Shown here one piece after another: positions 25,990-35,597 of a DNA stretch of 64,000 nt (positions within the stretch are counted from its first letter, which is position 1; each line of letters opens with the position of its first letter). The notes beneath the pieces were generated by a model. It did no database searches. It was not told the origin of the DNA and saw only the letters and a list, made by a program, of their open reading frames with translations. Origin of the DNA: Rhizobium sp. NZLR1 (GTDB taxonomy: Bacteria; Pseudomonadota; Alphaproteobacteria; Rhizobiales; Rhizobiaceae); the NCBI RefSeq assembly GCF_017357385.1, contig NZ_CP071632.1, positions 3,291,501 to 3,355,500 of the forward strand, given 5' to 3'. The position numbers and the translations under genes were made by a program.

Positions 25990-27636
25990 TCAGACCCGCG
26001 CACAGAACCCGTCCAGCGCCGCAAGCTTCACCAGCCCCGAAGCCGACACCGGTTCAAAGCCCGGCATCTCAAGCGGTTCGCCCAGCACCAAGCCCCCAGG
26101 CAGGCGGAATTCCGCTGGCTTGCGCGTCAGGTTGAAAACGAAGAGCAGTTTTTCCCCGTCCTTTTCGCGGGTGAAGACGAGCAGATCCTGGTTGGTGCCG
26201 ATGAAGGTCATCTCGCCGTCGATCAGCGCCGCGTGTTTTTTTCGGAATGCGAGCGTCTTGCGGTAGTGATGCAGCACCGAGCTGTCGTTCCCCTCCTGCG
26301 TATCCACGGAAAGTGCCGCCTGCTCGTAAGGCACCGGCAACCAGCTCTTTTCTGCAGACGTGAAGCCCGCATGCGCCTTGCCGGCCTCCCAGGGCATCGG
26401 TGTGCGGCATCCGTCGCGGCCTTTGAAGGCCGGCCAGAAGCGGATGCCGTAGGGATCACGCAGATCCTCGAAGGCGAGCTCCGCCTCCGGCAGACCGAGC
26501 TCCTCGCCCTGGTAGAGGCAGATCGAGCCGCGCAACGCCGCAAGCACCGAGATCGCCAGCTTGGCGATGACGGGCCGCTCATCGGCCGTCAGCGCAAAGC
26601 GGCTGACATGGCGCATGACGTCGTGGTTTGAAAAAGCCCAGCAGACCCAGCCGTCGGTCACTGACTTCTGGAAAGCCTCGACGCAGCCGCGAATATGCTC
26701 GGCGGTGAAATCCGGTCCCAAGAGGTCGAATGTGTAGCACATATGCAGCTTATCGCCGCCGCTGGTATAGGCGGCCACCGTCTTCAGCGAACGCCCGCCG
26801 TCGCCGACTTCACCGACGGTCGTACGATCCTCGTATTGGTCAAGCAGCAACCGGAAGCGTTTGAGGAAATCGACGTTTTCCGGTTGCGTCTTGTCGTAGA
26901 GGTGGTTTTGCATGCCATAGGGATTGCTGTCGGGCGCATCGAGGCCGGCATGATCCTCATCAGGCTCATGCGGCGGATTGCTTCTGAGCTGCTTGTCGCA
27001 GAAATAATAGTTGACGGTATCCAGCCGGAAGCCGTCGACGCCGCGGTCGAGCCAGAACTTCACCGTCTCCAGCACCGCATCCTGCACGGACTTGCTGTGG
27101 AAATTCAGGTCCGGCTGCGAGGTCAGAAAATTGTGCTGGTAATATTGCCGGCGCACGCCGTCCCACTCCCAGCCCGGCCCGCCGAAGATCGACAGCCAGT
27201 TATTCGGCGCCGTGCCATCCGGCTTCGGGTCGGCCCAGACATACCAGTCCGCCCTGGGATTGGTCCGGCTTGTCCGGCTCTCGACGAACCACGGATGCCG
27301 GTCGGACGTGTGCGAGATTACCTGATCGATGACGACCTTGATGCCGAGCCCGTGCGCCTCGGCCATCATCTCGTCGAAATCGGCGAGCGTCCCAAAGATC
27401 GGGTCGACATCGCAATAATCGGAAACGTCATAACCCATGTCGGCCATCGGCGACTTGAAGAAGGGCGAAAGCCAGATCGCGTCGACGCCGAGGCTGGCAA
27501 TATGCGGCAGCCGGCGGGTGATCCCCTTGAGGTCGCCGAGCCCGTCGCTGTTGGTGTCCTGAAACGAGCGCGGGTATACCTGATAGATCACCGCGCCGCG
27601 CCACCAGTCCGCACTCCCGCCTGCTTGCAATGCCAT
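25990..27636 (-). CDS. Alpha-glucosidase, GH13 family
   Basis: This 548-residue cytosolic enzyme has the four GH13 blocks: VVIDQVISHTSD, the nucleophile block GVDGFRLDTVNYY, the general-acid region around TTVGEVGD, and CWAFSNHDVMRH. The start WWRGAVIYQVYPRSFQDTN is typical of oligo-1,6- and alpha-glucosidases such as rhizobial AglA. It hydrolyses short alpha-glucosides like sucrose, maltose or trehalose. No sugar transporter genes adjoin it, unlike the agl operon, so its substrate is uncertain. It converges with ade. Confidence 0.88.
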   Translation of the reverse strand: MALQAGGSADWWRGAVIYQVYPRSFQDTNSDGLGDLKGITRRLPHIASLGVDAIWLSPFFKSPMADMGYDVSDYCDVDPIFGTLADFDEMMAEAHGLGIKVVIDQVISHTSDRHPWFVESRTSRTNPRADWYVWADPKPDGTAPNNWLSIFGGPGWEWDGVRRQYYQHNFLTSQPDLNFHSKSVQDAVLETVKFWLDRGVDGFRLDTVNYYFCDKQLRSNPPHEPDEDHAGLDAPDSNPYGMQNHLYDKTQPENVDFLKRFRLLLDQYEDRTTVGEVGDGGRSLKTVAAYTSGGDKLHMCYTFDLLGPDFTAEHIRGCVEAFQKSVTDGWVCWAFSNHDVMRHVSRFALTADERPVIAKLAISVLAALRGSICLYQGEELGLPEAELAFEDLRDPYGIRFWPAFKGRDGCRTPMPWEAGKAHAGFTSAEKSWLPVPYEQAALSVDTQEGNDSSVLHHYRKTLAFRKKHAALIDGEMTFIGTNQDLLVFTREKDGEKLLFVFNLTRKPAEFRLPGGLVLGEPLEMPGFEPVSASGLVKLAALDGFCARV

Positions 27637-27922
27637 CGACTAAATCTCCTGCCTCGTCTGCGCCGCCACACTAAAGCGGACGGGGCAAAAGACAACCAGG
27701 GTGGGGCCTTAATGGAGGCGGTTAGGAGGGCAGCGACGCGTCGTCGCGATCCGACAAGGAGGAGACGCATATAGGCTTATCCACAACCCGTTTCCAGCGT
27801 CCGGATTTGGGGTTGCAACGCGATTCCTTTGCGATAAGGTGCGCGCTGACCTGCACGTAAGAGGTCAAACGTCGGGAACAGATGTCTAATAAAGGCGCAA
27901 AGCCTAGAAAGGTGGACCCACC

Positions 27923-29503
27923 ATGAACCAGTTCACGAAAAAATTTCTCGCCTCTGCAATGCTTGGCACATTGCTGGCGTTTTCGGCGCATGCCGCCACA
28001 CTGAATATTCACAATGGTGGCGACCCGCAGTCGCTCGATCCGCAGAAGCTTTCCGGAGACTGGGAAAATCGTATCGCCGGCGACATCTTCGAAGGTCTGG
28101 TCACCGAGGACGCCAAGGATAATCCGGTCCCCGGCCAGGCAGAAAGCTGGACGATTTCGCCTGATGGCAAGGTTTACACCTTCAAACTTCGCGACGGCAT
28201 CAAGTGGTCCGATGGCCAGCCGGTAACGGCGGGAGACTTCGTCTTCGCCTTCCAGCGCCTCGTCGACCCGAAGAACGCCGCCGATTATGCCTATCTGCAG
28301 TTCACCATCAAGAATGCCGAAAAGATCAACAAGGGTGAGATCACCGATCTCAACGAGCTCGGCGTCAAGGCGATCGATGACAAGACACTCGAAATCACCC
28401 TTGAAAATCCGACCCCCTATTTCCTCAATGCCCTGATGCATTACACCGCCTATCCGCTGCCCAAGCACGTCGTCGAGGCGAAGGGGCAGGATTGGGTCAA
28501 GATCGGCAACATCGTTACTAACGGTCCGTATAAGCCGGTCGAATGGGTTCCGGGCTCGCATGTCACCACGGTCAAGAACGACCAGTGGTACGGCGCCAAG
28601 GACCTGAAGATCGACGGCGCGAAGTTCTTCGTGCTCGAAGACCAGGAAGCCGCGCTGAAACGCTACCGCGCCGGCGAATTCGATATCCTCACCGACTTCC
28701 CGACCGACCAGTACGAGTGGATGAAAAAGAACCTGCCTGGCCAGGCGCATGTGGCGCCCTTCTCCGGCCTCTACTACTACGTCATCAATTCGACCAAGCC
28801 GCCCTTCGCCGACAAGCGCGTGCGCCAGGCTCTCTCCATGGCGATCAACCGCGAAGTCATCGGCCCGCAGATTCTCGGCACCGGCGAACTGCCGGCCTAT
28901 TCCTGGGTTCCGCCGGGTACCGCAAACTACGGCGAACCGGCCTACGTCTCCTGGAAGGACCTTCCTTATAAGGACAAGGTCGAAGAAGCCAAGAAGCTGC
29001 TGAAGGAAGCCGGTTTCGGCCCGGATCATCCGCTGACTGCCGAGCTCAAATACAACACCAACGACAACCACAAACGCATCGCCGTTGCGATCGCCTCGAT
29101 GTGGAAGCCGCTCGGCGTCAATGTCGAACTCGTCAATGCCGAGACCAAGGTGCACTATGACCAGTTGCAGCGCGGCGAGGTGCAGATCGGCCGCGCTGGC
29201 TGGCTCGCCGATTACAACGATCCGGACAATTTCCTGAATCTCCTGGTCACAGGCGTCCAGATGAACTACGGCCGCTGGTCCAATCCCGAGTACGACAAGT
29301 TGATCAAGGACGGCAACGCCGAGACGGATCTGAAAAAGCGCGCCGAAATCTTCAAGAAGGCCGAGCAGCTGGCGCTGGATGATTCCGCCGCCCTGCCGAT
29401 CTACTACTACGTTTCGAAGAACGTCGTTTCTCCGAAGATCGAAGGCTTCGTCGACAACATCCAGGACATCCACCGCACCCGTTGGCTGTCGATGAAAGAG
29501 TAA
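27923..29503 (+). CDS. oppA: Oligopeptide ABC transporter, binding protein (OppA-like)
   Basis: This 526-residue family 5 binding protein has a signal peptide ending at SAHAA and then TLNIHNGGDPQSLDPQKLSG, the usual start. Conserved stretches include FKLRDGIKWSDGQPVTAGDF and the C-terminal AWLADYNDPDNFLNLL-like block. It captures peptides in the periplasm for the permeases and ATPases encoded next. AAAGGTGG lies 8-15 bases before the ATG. The gene heads a five-gene operon. Confidence 0.9.
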   Translation: MNQFTKKFLASAMLGTLLAFSAHAATLNIHNGGDPQSLDPQKLSGDWENRIAGDIFEGLVTEDAKDNPVPGQAESWTISPDGKVYTFKLRDGIKWSDGQPVTAGDFVFAFQRLVDPKNAADYAYLQFTIKNAEKINKGEITDLNELGVKAIDDKTLEITLENPTPYFLNALMHYTAYPLPKHVVEAKGQDWVKIGNIVTNGPYKPVEWVPGSHVTTVKNDQWYGAKDLKIDGAKFFVLEDQEAALKRYRAGEFDILTDFPTDQYEWMKKNLPGQAHVAPFSGLYYYVINSTKPPFADKRVRQALSMAINREVIGPQILGTGELPAYSWVPPGTANYGEPAYVSWKDLPYKDKVEEAKKLLKEAGFGPDHPLTAELKYNTNDNHKRIAVAIASMWKPLGVNVELVNAETKVHYDQLQRGEVQIGRAGWLADYNDPDNFLNLLVTGVQMNYGRWSNPEYDKLIKDGNAETDLKKRAEIFKKAEQLALDDSAALPIYYYVSKNVVSPKIEGFVDNIQDIHRTRWLSMKE

Positions 29504-29551
29504 GGGAAAACGGTCCTTCTCGCGCACTGCTGGAAGGACCGGCCCACGACC

Positions 29552-30475
29552 ATGATCAAATACGCCCTCCGTCGATTGCTTTCGACGATCCCCGTTCTGT
29601 GGATCGCCGTCACAGCCTGCTTTTTCGTTTTGCGCCTTGCCCCCGGCGGCCCGTTCGATGGCGAAAGGCCATTGCCGCCGGTGATCCTGAAGAACCTCGC
29701 GATCCACTACAATCTCGACAAGCCGTTGATTCAGCAGTACCTGATCTATGTCGGTGACCTGCTCCGGGGCGATCTCGGCCCCTCCTTCGCCAGCGAGGAT
29801 TTTACCGTCGCACAGCAGATCATGATCGGTCTGCCCTACACCTTCACCATCGGCACGGCCGCCTTCGTGCTCGCCATCATCATCGGCGTCGCCGTTGGCT
29901 GTCTTGGGGCGCTCTACCAGAACAAGACGCCGGATTACATTCTCGGTGCTCTCATCCTGGTCGGCGTCGTGCTGCCGAACTTCCTGATCGCGCCGATCCT
30001 GCAGCTTATCTTCGGCATCCATCTCGCCTGGTTTCCGGTCGGCGGCTGGGGTGACGGCTCGATCAAATACCTGGTCCTGCCGATCGTCGTTCTGGCTCTG
30101 CCGCATGCAGGCCGCATCTCGCGCATCACCCGTGGCTCGATGATCGAGGTGATGAACCAGAACTTCATCCGAACAGCCAAGGCCAAGGGCATCGGCCCGC
30201 GGCTGACGGTAATGCGTCATGCGCTGAAACCGGCGTTGATGCCTGTCGTCTCCTATCTCGGGCCGGCGGCAAGCTATCTTCTCACTGGTTCGCTCGTTGT
30301 CGAAAGCATCTTCGGATTGCCCGGCATCGGCCGCTACTTCGTCAACGCAGCGCTGAACCGCGATTACGGCATGGTTCTCGGCACGGTCATTTTCTACATG
30401 GTGCTGATCGTATTCCTGAACCTTCTGGTCGATATCGCCTATGCCTGGCTCGACCCGAAAGTGAGAAACCGATGA
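29552..30475 (+). CDS. oppB: Oligopeptide ABC transporter permease (OppB-like)
   Basis: This 307-residue inner-membrane protein has six predicted helices, the family N-terminus (MIKYALRRLLSTIPVLWIAV), the RLAPGGPFDGERPL loop, and the ATPase-contact loop FIRTAKAKGIGPRLTVMRHA. It overlaps oppC by 4 bp. Confidence 0.93.
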   Translation: MIKYALRRLLSTIPVLWIAVTACFFVLRLAPGGPFDGERPLPPVILKNLAIHYNLDKPLIQQYLIYVGDLLRGDLGPSFASEDFTVAQQIMIGLPYTFTIGTAAFVLAIIIGVAVGCLGALYQNKTPDYILGALILVGVVLPNFLIAPILQLIFGIHLAWFPVGGWGDGSIKYLVLPIVVLALPHAGRISRITRGSMIEVMNQNFIRTAKAKGIGPRLTVMRHALKPALMPVVSYLGPAASYLLTGSLVVESIFGLPGIGRYFVNAALNRDYGMVLGTVIFYMVLIVFLNLLVDIAYAWLDPKVRNR

Positions 30476-31389
30476 TCCTCAACCCCGCAAAACGCGAGCT
30501 GCTCGCCCAGGAGCTTCTGGAAGCGGAGGGCCTGGCACCCGAAGGCCGTTCGCTCACTAAGGATGCACTGCGCCGTCTCGGGCGCAACAAGGCGGCCGTC
30601 CTATCGATCGTGGTCCTGGCGCTGTTGATCCTCGCCGCCTTCCTCGGCCCCTGGTTCATTCCTTTCAACTACGAGGATCCTGATTGGGCCGCCTTCCGCA
30701 TCCCGCCCTCGATTGAGACCGGCCATTATTTCGGCACCGACCCGAACGGCCGCGACCTTCTCGCTCGCGTGCTTTACGGCACCCGCATCTCCCTTGCTGT
30801 GGCGCTGACGGCGACCGTCGTCTCGGTCGTCATCGGCGTACTTTACGGTGCGATTTCGGGCTATATTGGCGGCAGGCTGGACGCGATCATGATGCGCTTC
30901 GTCGACATCATGTACGCGTTCCCCTACATCCTCTTCGTCATCCTGCTGATGGTAATTTTCGGCCGCAACGTCTATCTGCTTTTCGCCGCGATCGGCGCGC
31001 TGGAATGGCTGACCATGGCCCGCATCGTGCGTGGCCAGACGCTGTCGATCAAGCACCGGGAATTCATCGAGGCGGCCCGTGCCTCCGGGCAGAGACCGCT
31101 CAAGATCATCCTCAAGCACATCATTCCGAACCTCGTCGGACCCGTAGTGATCTTCGCAGCACTGACCGTGCCCGAGATCATCGCCACCGAAAGCTTTCTT
31201 TCCTATCTCGGCTTCGGCGTCCAGGAACCGCTGACCTCGCTCGGCACGCTGATCGCCGAGGGGAGCGATGCCATGGAAAGCATGCCGTGGCTGCTGATCT
31301 TCCCGGCAAGCTTCCTCGTGGCGCTACTGCTCAGTCTGCTCTTCATCGGCGACGGCCTGCGCGATGCGTTCGACCCGAAGGATCGCTAG
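30472..31389 (+). CDS. oppC: Oligopeptide ABC transporter permease (OppC-like)
   Basis: This 305-residue permease has the extended cytosolic N-terminus of the OppC class (SLTKDALRRLGRNKAAVLS), the FGTDPNGRDLLARVLYGTR motif, and the contact loop EFIEAARASGQRPLKIILKH. It pairs with OppB to form the peptide channel. It starts within the oppB stop and ends 1 bp before oppD. Confidence 0.93.
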   Translation: MILNPAKRELLAQELLEAEGLAPEGRSLTKDALRRLGRNKAAVLSIVVLALLILAAFLGPWFIPFNYEDPDWAAFRIPPSIETGHYFGTDPNGRDLLARVLYGTRISLAVALTATVVSVVIGVLYGAISGYIGGRLDAIMMRFVDIMYAFPYILFVILLMVIFGRNVYLLFAAIGALEWLTMARIVRGQTLSIKHREFIEAARASGQRPLKIILKHIIPNLVGPVVIFAALTVPEIIATESFLSYLGFGVQEPLTSLGTLIAEGSDAMESMPWLLIFPASFLVALLLSLLFIGDGLRDAFDPKDR

Positions 31390-31390
31390 A

Positions 31391-32398
31391 ATGCCCCATG
31401 AAACGCAGAAAGAAATACTCCTTGAACTCAAGGACTATTCGATCACCTTCAAAACACCTGACGGCGAGGTAAAGGCGGTCTCGAACATCAATCTCACCGT
31501 CCGGCGCGGCGAACGCATCGCCATCGTCGGCGAATCCGGCTCCGGCAAGAGCCAGACCTTCCTCGGCATCATGGGCCTGCTCGCCAAGAACGGCAGGACG
31601 ACGGGCCAGGCCTTGCTCGAAGGCAAGGACGTACTGTCGCTGAAGCCGCGCGCGCTCGACCAGATCCGCGGCAAGGACATGGCGATGGTTTTCCAGGACC
31701 CTATGACCGCCTTGAACCCGTCGCTGAAGATCTCCCGGCAGCTGACGGAACAGCTCGAGGTCCACCGCGGCCTGACGGCGCGAGCTGCATCCGAGGCGGC
31801 CCTCGACATGCTGAAACGCGTCGGCATCCCCGACCCGACGCGGCGCTTCCATCTCTATCCCCATGAGCTTTCCGGCGGCATGCGCCAGCGTATCGTCATT
31901 GCCATGGCGCTGCTTACCAAACCGAAGCTGCTGATCGCCGACGAACCGACGACGGCGCTCGACGTCACCATCCAGGCACAGATCCTCGATCTGTTCAACG
32001 ATCTGACGGCGGAGATGAACACGGCACTCATCATGATCACCCACGATCTCGGCGTCGTCGCCGGCCTCGCCGACCGCGTCGCCGTTATGTATGCCGGCCG
32101 CATCGTCGAGGAAGCGCCCGTCGACGAACTCTTCGACAACCCGGCCCATCCCTATACGGCGGCGCTTCATGCCTCGATCCCGCGGCCGGACCAGGATGTC
32201 GACGATCTCGTCGTCATCCCCGGGCGCCCGCCGAACCTGCAGCACCTGCCGAAGGGCTGCAATTTCTCGCCGCGCTGTTCCCAGGTCCAGGACGATTGCA
32301 TCGACCGTCCGCCGTCACTCGAAACACTGGCGCCGCGCCACTGCGCCGCCTGCTACCATCCCTTCCCGCGTCGTGAGGAGTTGCTGAGCCATGGCTGA
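31391..32398 (+). CDS. oppD: Oligopeptide ABC transporter ATP-binding protein (OppD-like)
   Basis: The ATG at 31391 follows the oppC stop by one base, giving 335 residues. Walker A is GESGSGKSQTF, the signature HELSGGMRQRIVIAMAL, and Walker B LLIADEPTTALDV. The C-terminus has the Cys-rich oligopeptide-transporter extension (GCNFSPRCSQVQDDC) that in relatives binds an Fe-S cluster. It powers import together with OppF. Confidence 0.93.
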   Translation: MPHETQKEILLELKDYSITFKTPDGEVKAVSNINLTVRRGERIAIVGESGSGKSQTFLGIMGLLAKNGRTTGQALLEGKDVLSLKPRALDQIRGKDMAMVFQDPMTALNPSLKISRQLTEQLEVHRGLTARAASEAALDMLKRVGIPDPTRRFHLYPHELSGGMRQRIVIAMALLTKPKLLIADEPTTALDVTIQAQILDLFNDLTAEMNTALIMITHDLGVVAGLADRVAVMYAGRIVEEAPVDELFDNPAHPYTAALHASIPRPDQDVDDLVVIPGRPPNLQHLPKGCNFSPRCSQVQDDCIDRPPSLETLAPRHCAACYHPFPRREELLSHG

Positions 32399-33377
32399 AC
32401 GATCGCTTCTGCGGGTCGAGAACCTGACGACCCAGTTCGAACTGCCGGCGAAGGGCCTGTTCAAACCGCCGATTTTCCTCACCGCCGTCAACAATGTCAG
32501 CTTCGACCTCGCAGAAGGCCGCACACTCGGCATTGTCGGCGAATCCGGCTGCGGCAAGTCCACGCTCGGCCGCTCCATCCTGCGGCTGCTGAAATCGCAG
32601 AAGGGCCGCATCCTCTGGCAGGGCCGCAACCTTCTCGACCTGTCTGAAGAGGAAATGCGCGCCGCCCGCCGCGACATGCAGATCATCTTCCAGGATCCGA
32701 TCGCCTCGCTCGACCCGCGCATGACGGTCGGCGACATCATCGCCGAGCCGCTCACCGTCTTCGAGCCGAAACTTTCGAAGGCCGGGCGCACCGAACGCGT
32801 CCGCGAGATCATGACCGCCGTCGGCCTGGTGCCGGAGATGATCAACCGTTATCCGCACGAATTTTCCGGCGGCCAGGCGCAACGCATCGGCATTGCCCGC
32901 GCCGTCATCACCAAACCGAAGCTCATCATCTGCGATGAGCCGGTTTCGGCTCTCGACGTTTCGATCCAGGGCCAGGTCATCACGCTTCTGCGCAAGCTGC
33001 GCAAGGAATTCGGCCTGACGCTGATCTTCATCAGCCACGATCTTTCCGTCGTGCGGCTGATCTCCGACGATGTTCTGGTGCTCTATCTCGGCAGGGTGGT
33101 GGAAGCCGGCGACTGCGCCACCGTCTTCGATCATCCGGCTCACCCCTATACGCAGGCGCTGTTTTCCGCAGCACCGATCCCGGATCCGAAGCTCGCGCGG
33201 CTGCGCACCCGCATCCGCCTGCAGGGCGATCCGCCCTCGCCGCTCAACCCGCCGAAAGGCTGCGTCTTCTCGCCGCGCTGCTGGAAGGCGACCGATATCT
33301 GTCGCACCGAAATGCCGCCGACCGAGGAAGTCCGCCCCGGTCAGAAGGCCGCCTGTTATCATATGGACAGGCCATGA
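32391..33377 (+). CDS. oppF: Oligopeptide ABC transporter ATP-binding protein (OppF-like)
   Basis: This 328-residue ATPase has Walker A GESGCGKSTLG, signature HEFSGGQAQRIGIARA and Walker B IICDEPVSALDVS, and the same Cys-containing tail (GCVFSPRCWKATDIC). The start overlaps the end of oppD by 8 bp. It is the last gene of the opp operon. Confidence 0.93.
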   Translation: MAERSLLRVENLTTQFELPAKGLFKPPIFLTAVNNVSFDLAEGRTLGIVGESGCGKSTLGRSILRLLKSQKGRILWQGRNLLDLSEEEMRAARRDMQIIFQDPIASLDPRMTVGDIIAEPLTVFEPKLSKAGRTERVREIMTAVGLVPEMINRYPHEFSGGQAQRIGIARAVITKPKLIICDEPVSALDVSIQGQVITLLRKLRKEFGLTLIFISHDLSVVRLISDDVLVLYLGRVVEAGDCATVFDHPAHPYTQALFSAAPIPDPKLARLRTRIRLQGDPPSPLNPPKGCVFSPRCWKATDICRTEMPPTEEVRPGQKAACYHMDRP

Positions 33378-33510
33378 GCGGCCACGCAACTTCAGGATGA
33401 AGCGCTTGGAAAAGCGGACTTATTTTGGGTTCTAAAATCCCCGATAAGAAAGATTTATCCGCGCACGTGCTATTTCTTTCCCGCCCAATCAAGGGCTGGG
33501 GAACGCATAT

Positions 33511-33852
33511 ATGAGATCGAAACTATCAGGATTGATCGCGGTTGCGGCCGCGATTATCGCTGCCTCCGCCGCTTCGTCGCATGCCGAAGATCTGAAGTTC
33601 AAGCTGACCAACGGCACGAACTCCGTCCTGGCGCGCTTCTACAGCGCTCCAACCGGCGTCGACAACTGGGAAGAGGACGTCTTCGGCGATGAAGTTCTCA
33701 ATCCGGGCGAAAGCATGGACATCACCATCGCCGATGGCCGCACCGTCTGCAAATACGATATGCGCTTCGAGTTCGAGGAAGGATCAAACCTCGAAACCAC
33801 CGAAGATACGCAGGATCTTTGCCAGATGGGCAGCTACACCATCCACGAATAG
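33511..33852 (+). CDS. Small secreted protein of unknown function
   Basis: This 113-residue protein has a signal peptide (cleavage after SSHA) and an acidic mature part of about 87 residues, with two Cys (VCKYDM and DLCQMG) that could form one disulfide. It looks like an all-beta fold (FKLTNGTNSVLARFYSAP, GESMDITIADGR). I do not recognise a characterised relative. It stands alone, with GGGGAAC as ribosome site and its own terminator. Confidence 0.7.
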   Translation: MRSKLSGLIAVAAAIIAASAASSHAEDLKFKLTNGTNSVLARFYSAPTGVDNWEEDVFGDEVLNPGESMDITIADGRTVCKYDMRFEFEEGSNLETTEDTQDLCQMGSYTIHE

Positions 33853-33866
33853 GCAGCCCTCGCAGC

Positions 33867-33901
33867 GCCCGCCTTCGCCGCGTCTCGAGGGCGGGCTTTT
33901 A
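33867..33901 (+). terminator. Terminator of the small secreted protein gene
   Basis: GCCCGCC (33867-33873) pairs with GGCGGGC (33890-33896), followed by TTTTA, 15 bp after the stop codon. Confidence 0.8.
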
Positions 33902-33992
33902 CCTCCCGCGATATCGGCGCCAATGATATCAGCGCTTGTCACTCTGGCTGGCTCCGCGTATCAGCGATGAAGAGCAATGCCGGGAGGGCAAG

Positions 33993-34913
33993 GTGAGCAG
34001 ACGGTTTCTATCGATCGGTGAATGCATGGTGGAACTCTCGCAGGCAGGTGACGGCCTGCTGCGCAAAGGTTTCGCCGGCGATACGTTCAACACCGCTTGG
34101 TATGCCCGCGCCTGCCTTGCCGCCGACTGGTCGGTCGATTATTTCACCGCCCTCGGCGAGGACGCCATGTCGGATGAGATGGTGGCCTTCATCGACAAGG
34201 CAGGCATCGGCACCAGCCTTATTCACCGCATCAAGGGCAAGACGCCCGGCCTTTACATGATCAACCTGAAAAACGGCGAGCGCTCCTTCAGCTACTGGCG
34301 CGATAATTCGGCTGCCCGCAGCCTCGCGGCCGACCCGGATCGCCTGCGTGAGGCGGTGGAAAGCGCTGATGTCGTCTATTTCTCCGGCATCACCCTTGCC
34401 ATCCTGCCGCCGGAGGATGCCACGACGCTGCTCGCCGAAATCCGCCGCGCCAAGGCCGCCGGCAAGCTGGTGGTGTTCGACCCGAACATCCGCCCCCGCC
34501 TGTGGTCGAGCTATGACATCATGCACACGACGATCAGCGAGGGCGCTCGCTCGTCCGTGCTCGTGATGCCGAGCTTCGACGACGAGGCCGCCCATTTCGG
34601 TGATGATTCCATCGAGGCGACGATCCACCGCTATCACGGACTCGGCGCCGCCGACGTCGTCGTCAAGAACGGCGCGGATGGGGTGAGATTGAACTTTGCC
34701 GGCGAAGAGAGCTTCGTTCCGGCCGAAAAGGTGGAGAAGGTGGTCGATACCACCAGCGCGGGCGACAGTTTTAACGGCGCCTTCCTCGCACACTATCTTG
34801 AAACAGAGGACGCAACCGCAGCAGCCGGCTTCGCCGCAAGCGTTGCAGCCCACGTCGTCAGTGAACACGGCGCGCTGGTGGCAAAGGACAAGCTTGGATT
34901 GAAGGGCGGCTGA
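33993..34913 (+). CDS. kdgK: PfkB-family sugar kinase, probable 2-dehydro-3-deoxygluconokinase
   Basis: The start is GTG at 33993 with GGGAGGGCAAG just upstream, giving 306 residues. The PfkB features are the N-terminal SIGECMVELSQ, the sugar-binding AGDTFNTAWYARACL, FDPNIRPRLW, and the catalytic DTTSAGDSFNGAFLA with Asp as base. GECMVEL and NTAWYAR are typical of KDG kinases, which make KDPG for the Entner-Doudoroff route. Other ketose kinases remain possible. Confidence 0.85.
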   Translation: MSRRFLSIGECMVELSQAGDGLLRKGFAGDTFNTAWYARACLAADWSVDYFTALGEDAMSDEMVAFIDKAGIGTSLIHRIKGKTPGLYMINLKNGERSFSYWRDNSAARSLAADPDRLREAVESADVVYFSGITLAILPPEDATTLLAEIRRAKAAGKLVVFDPNIRPRLWSSYDIMHTTISEGARSSVLVMPSFDDEAAHFGDDSIEATIHRYHGLGAADVVVKNGADGVRLNFAGEESFVPAEKVEKVVDTTSAGDSFNGAFLAHYLETEDATAAAGFAASVAAHVVSEHGALVAKDKLGLKGG

Positions 34914-34945
34914 CCCGCACGCGCAAGCGCGCTCGCCTGTTGAAG

Positions 34946-34974
34946 TTTTTGCCCCGGGTTGCGGGGATAAAAAA
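34946..34974. terminator. Bidirectional terminator between kdgK and the DUF2735 gene
   Basis: CCCCG and CGGGG (34952-34956, 34962-34966) are flanked by TTTTT on the left and an A-run on the right, so either strand can use it between these convergent genes. Confidence 0.65.
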
Positions 34975-35166
34975 TCAGGACTTCGTCGGCCGATCGGACT
35001 CGCGAACCGCCTCGTCATGATACCAGCAGCTGTCAAGCGCTGCGTCGCAGACGTCGGCTGCCTCGCGTTCCATCAGCCGGGCGCGTTCGAACCGATTGGC
35101 GGTCCGCGTCGGCTTAACGGGAAACTGGTAGATCGTTGCAGATTCACGGTGGAAACCGGTGGGCAT
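34975..35166 (-). CDS. DUF2735 family small protein
   Basis: This 63-residue protein contains the characteristic ESATIYQFPVKP near the start and VCDAALDSCWYHDEAVRE near the end, which identify DUF2735, a rhizobial family of unknown function. It is divergent from glnII across a 431-bp regulatory region. That position suggests a link to nitrogen status, but no mechanism is known. Confidence 0.75.
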   Translation of the reverse strand: MPTGFHRESATIYQFPVKPTRTANRFERARLMEREAADVCDAALDSCWYHDEAVRESDRPTKS

Positions 35167-35597
35167 GAGATCGCCTCCATTCAGTTCGGCGCATCAACAT
35201 TCAAGGCTACGACCATAACACGGTGCCCATAGTTTATGCAAATTGCACAAATTATATGCATCAATATATTATGATGGATCGATATGCTGTCTGCGCCGAG
35301 AGCGTCCGCCTATTTGTTCAACACTTCATCACTCCCAAGTTAACGCCGAAATTTTCATCCGGTTCCGCAGCGAAAAACTCGGTTTCCTGCTGATGATACG
35401 GCCTTCCCCCGTCAAAACGGGGTGGTTTCGGCAAAAGAAAACGCATGTTGGCCTGCCGATTTGCGATTTTTTCTTCTCCCTCAGCCAAACTGGCACGCTA
35501 CGTGCTTTTAAAGTGTCATCCCCTGGCGGTCGGATGCGCTTTACGCGCCGAAATCGCTTCCGGATTTGCTCACCTTTGTCGCATTGAGAGAGTCACG
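35167..35597. other. 431-bp divergent regulatory region of DUF2735 gene and glnII
   Basis: The region contains the glnII sigma-54 promoter (35491-35506). An AT-rich part (35225-35290) carries TGCAA, TTGCAC and ATGCA elements that could belong to an enhancer for NtrC, although no clean GCACC-N5-GGTGC copy is visible. Open frames here look like chance. Confidence 0.45.
35491..35506 (+). promoter_or_regulatory. Sigma-54 (-24/-12) promoter of glnII
   Basis: TGGCACGCTACGTGCT has GG and GC with exactly 10 bp between them and matches TGGCACG-N4-TTGC(A/T) at all but one core position. It is 92 bp upstream of glnII, which is NtrC/sigma-54 dependent in rhizobia. Confidence 0.85.

Noticed and set aside
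27777..27785. A perfect DnaA box (TTATCCACA)
   Set aside because: It is a single copy with no AT-rich unwinding region, no further boxes and no dnaA, hemE or repABC genes nearby, so there is no case for an origin.
27722..30220. An 832-codon open frame on the minus strand through the opp region
   Set aside because: It is antisense to oppA and oppB, whose products match their families along their whole length. Long mirror frames are common in GC-rich DNA, and its residues match no family I know.
35243..35587. A 114-codon frame in the glnII upstream region
   Set aside because: It crosses the sigma-54 promoter and has no family match, so it is probably chance.
35445..35597. An N-terminal extension of glnII
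   Set aside because: It would include the -24/-12 promoter in the coding sequence, and the family begins at the ATG at 35598.
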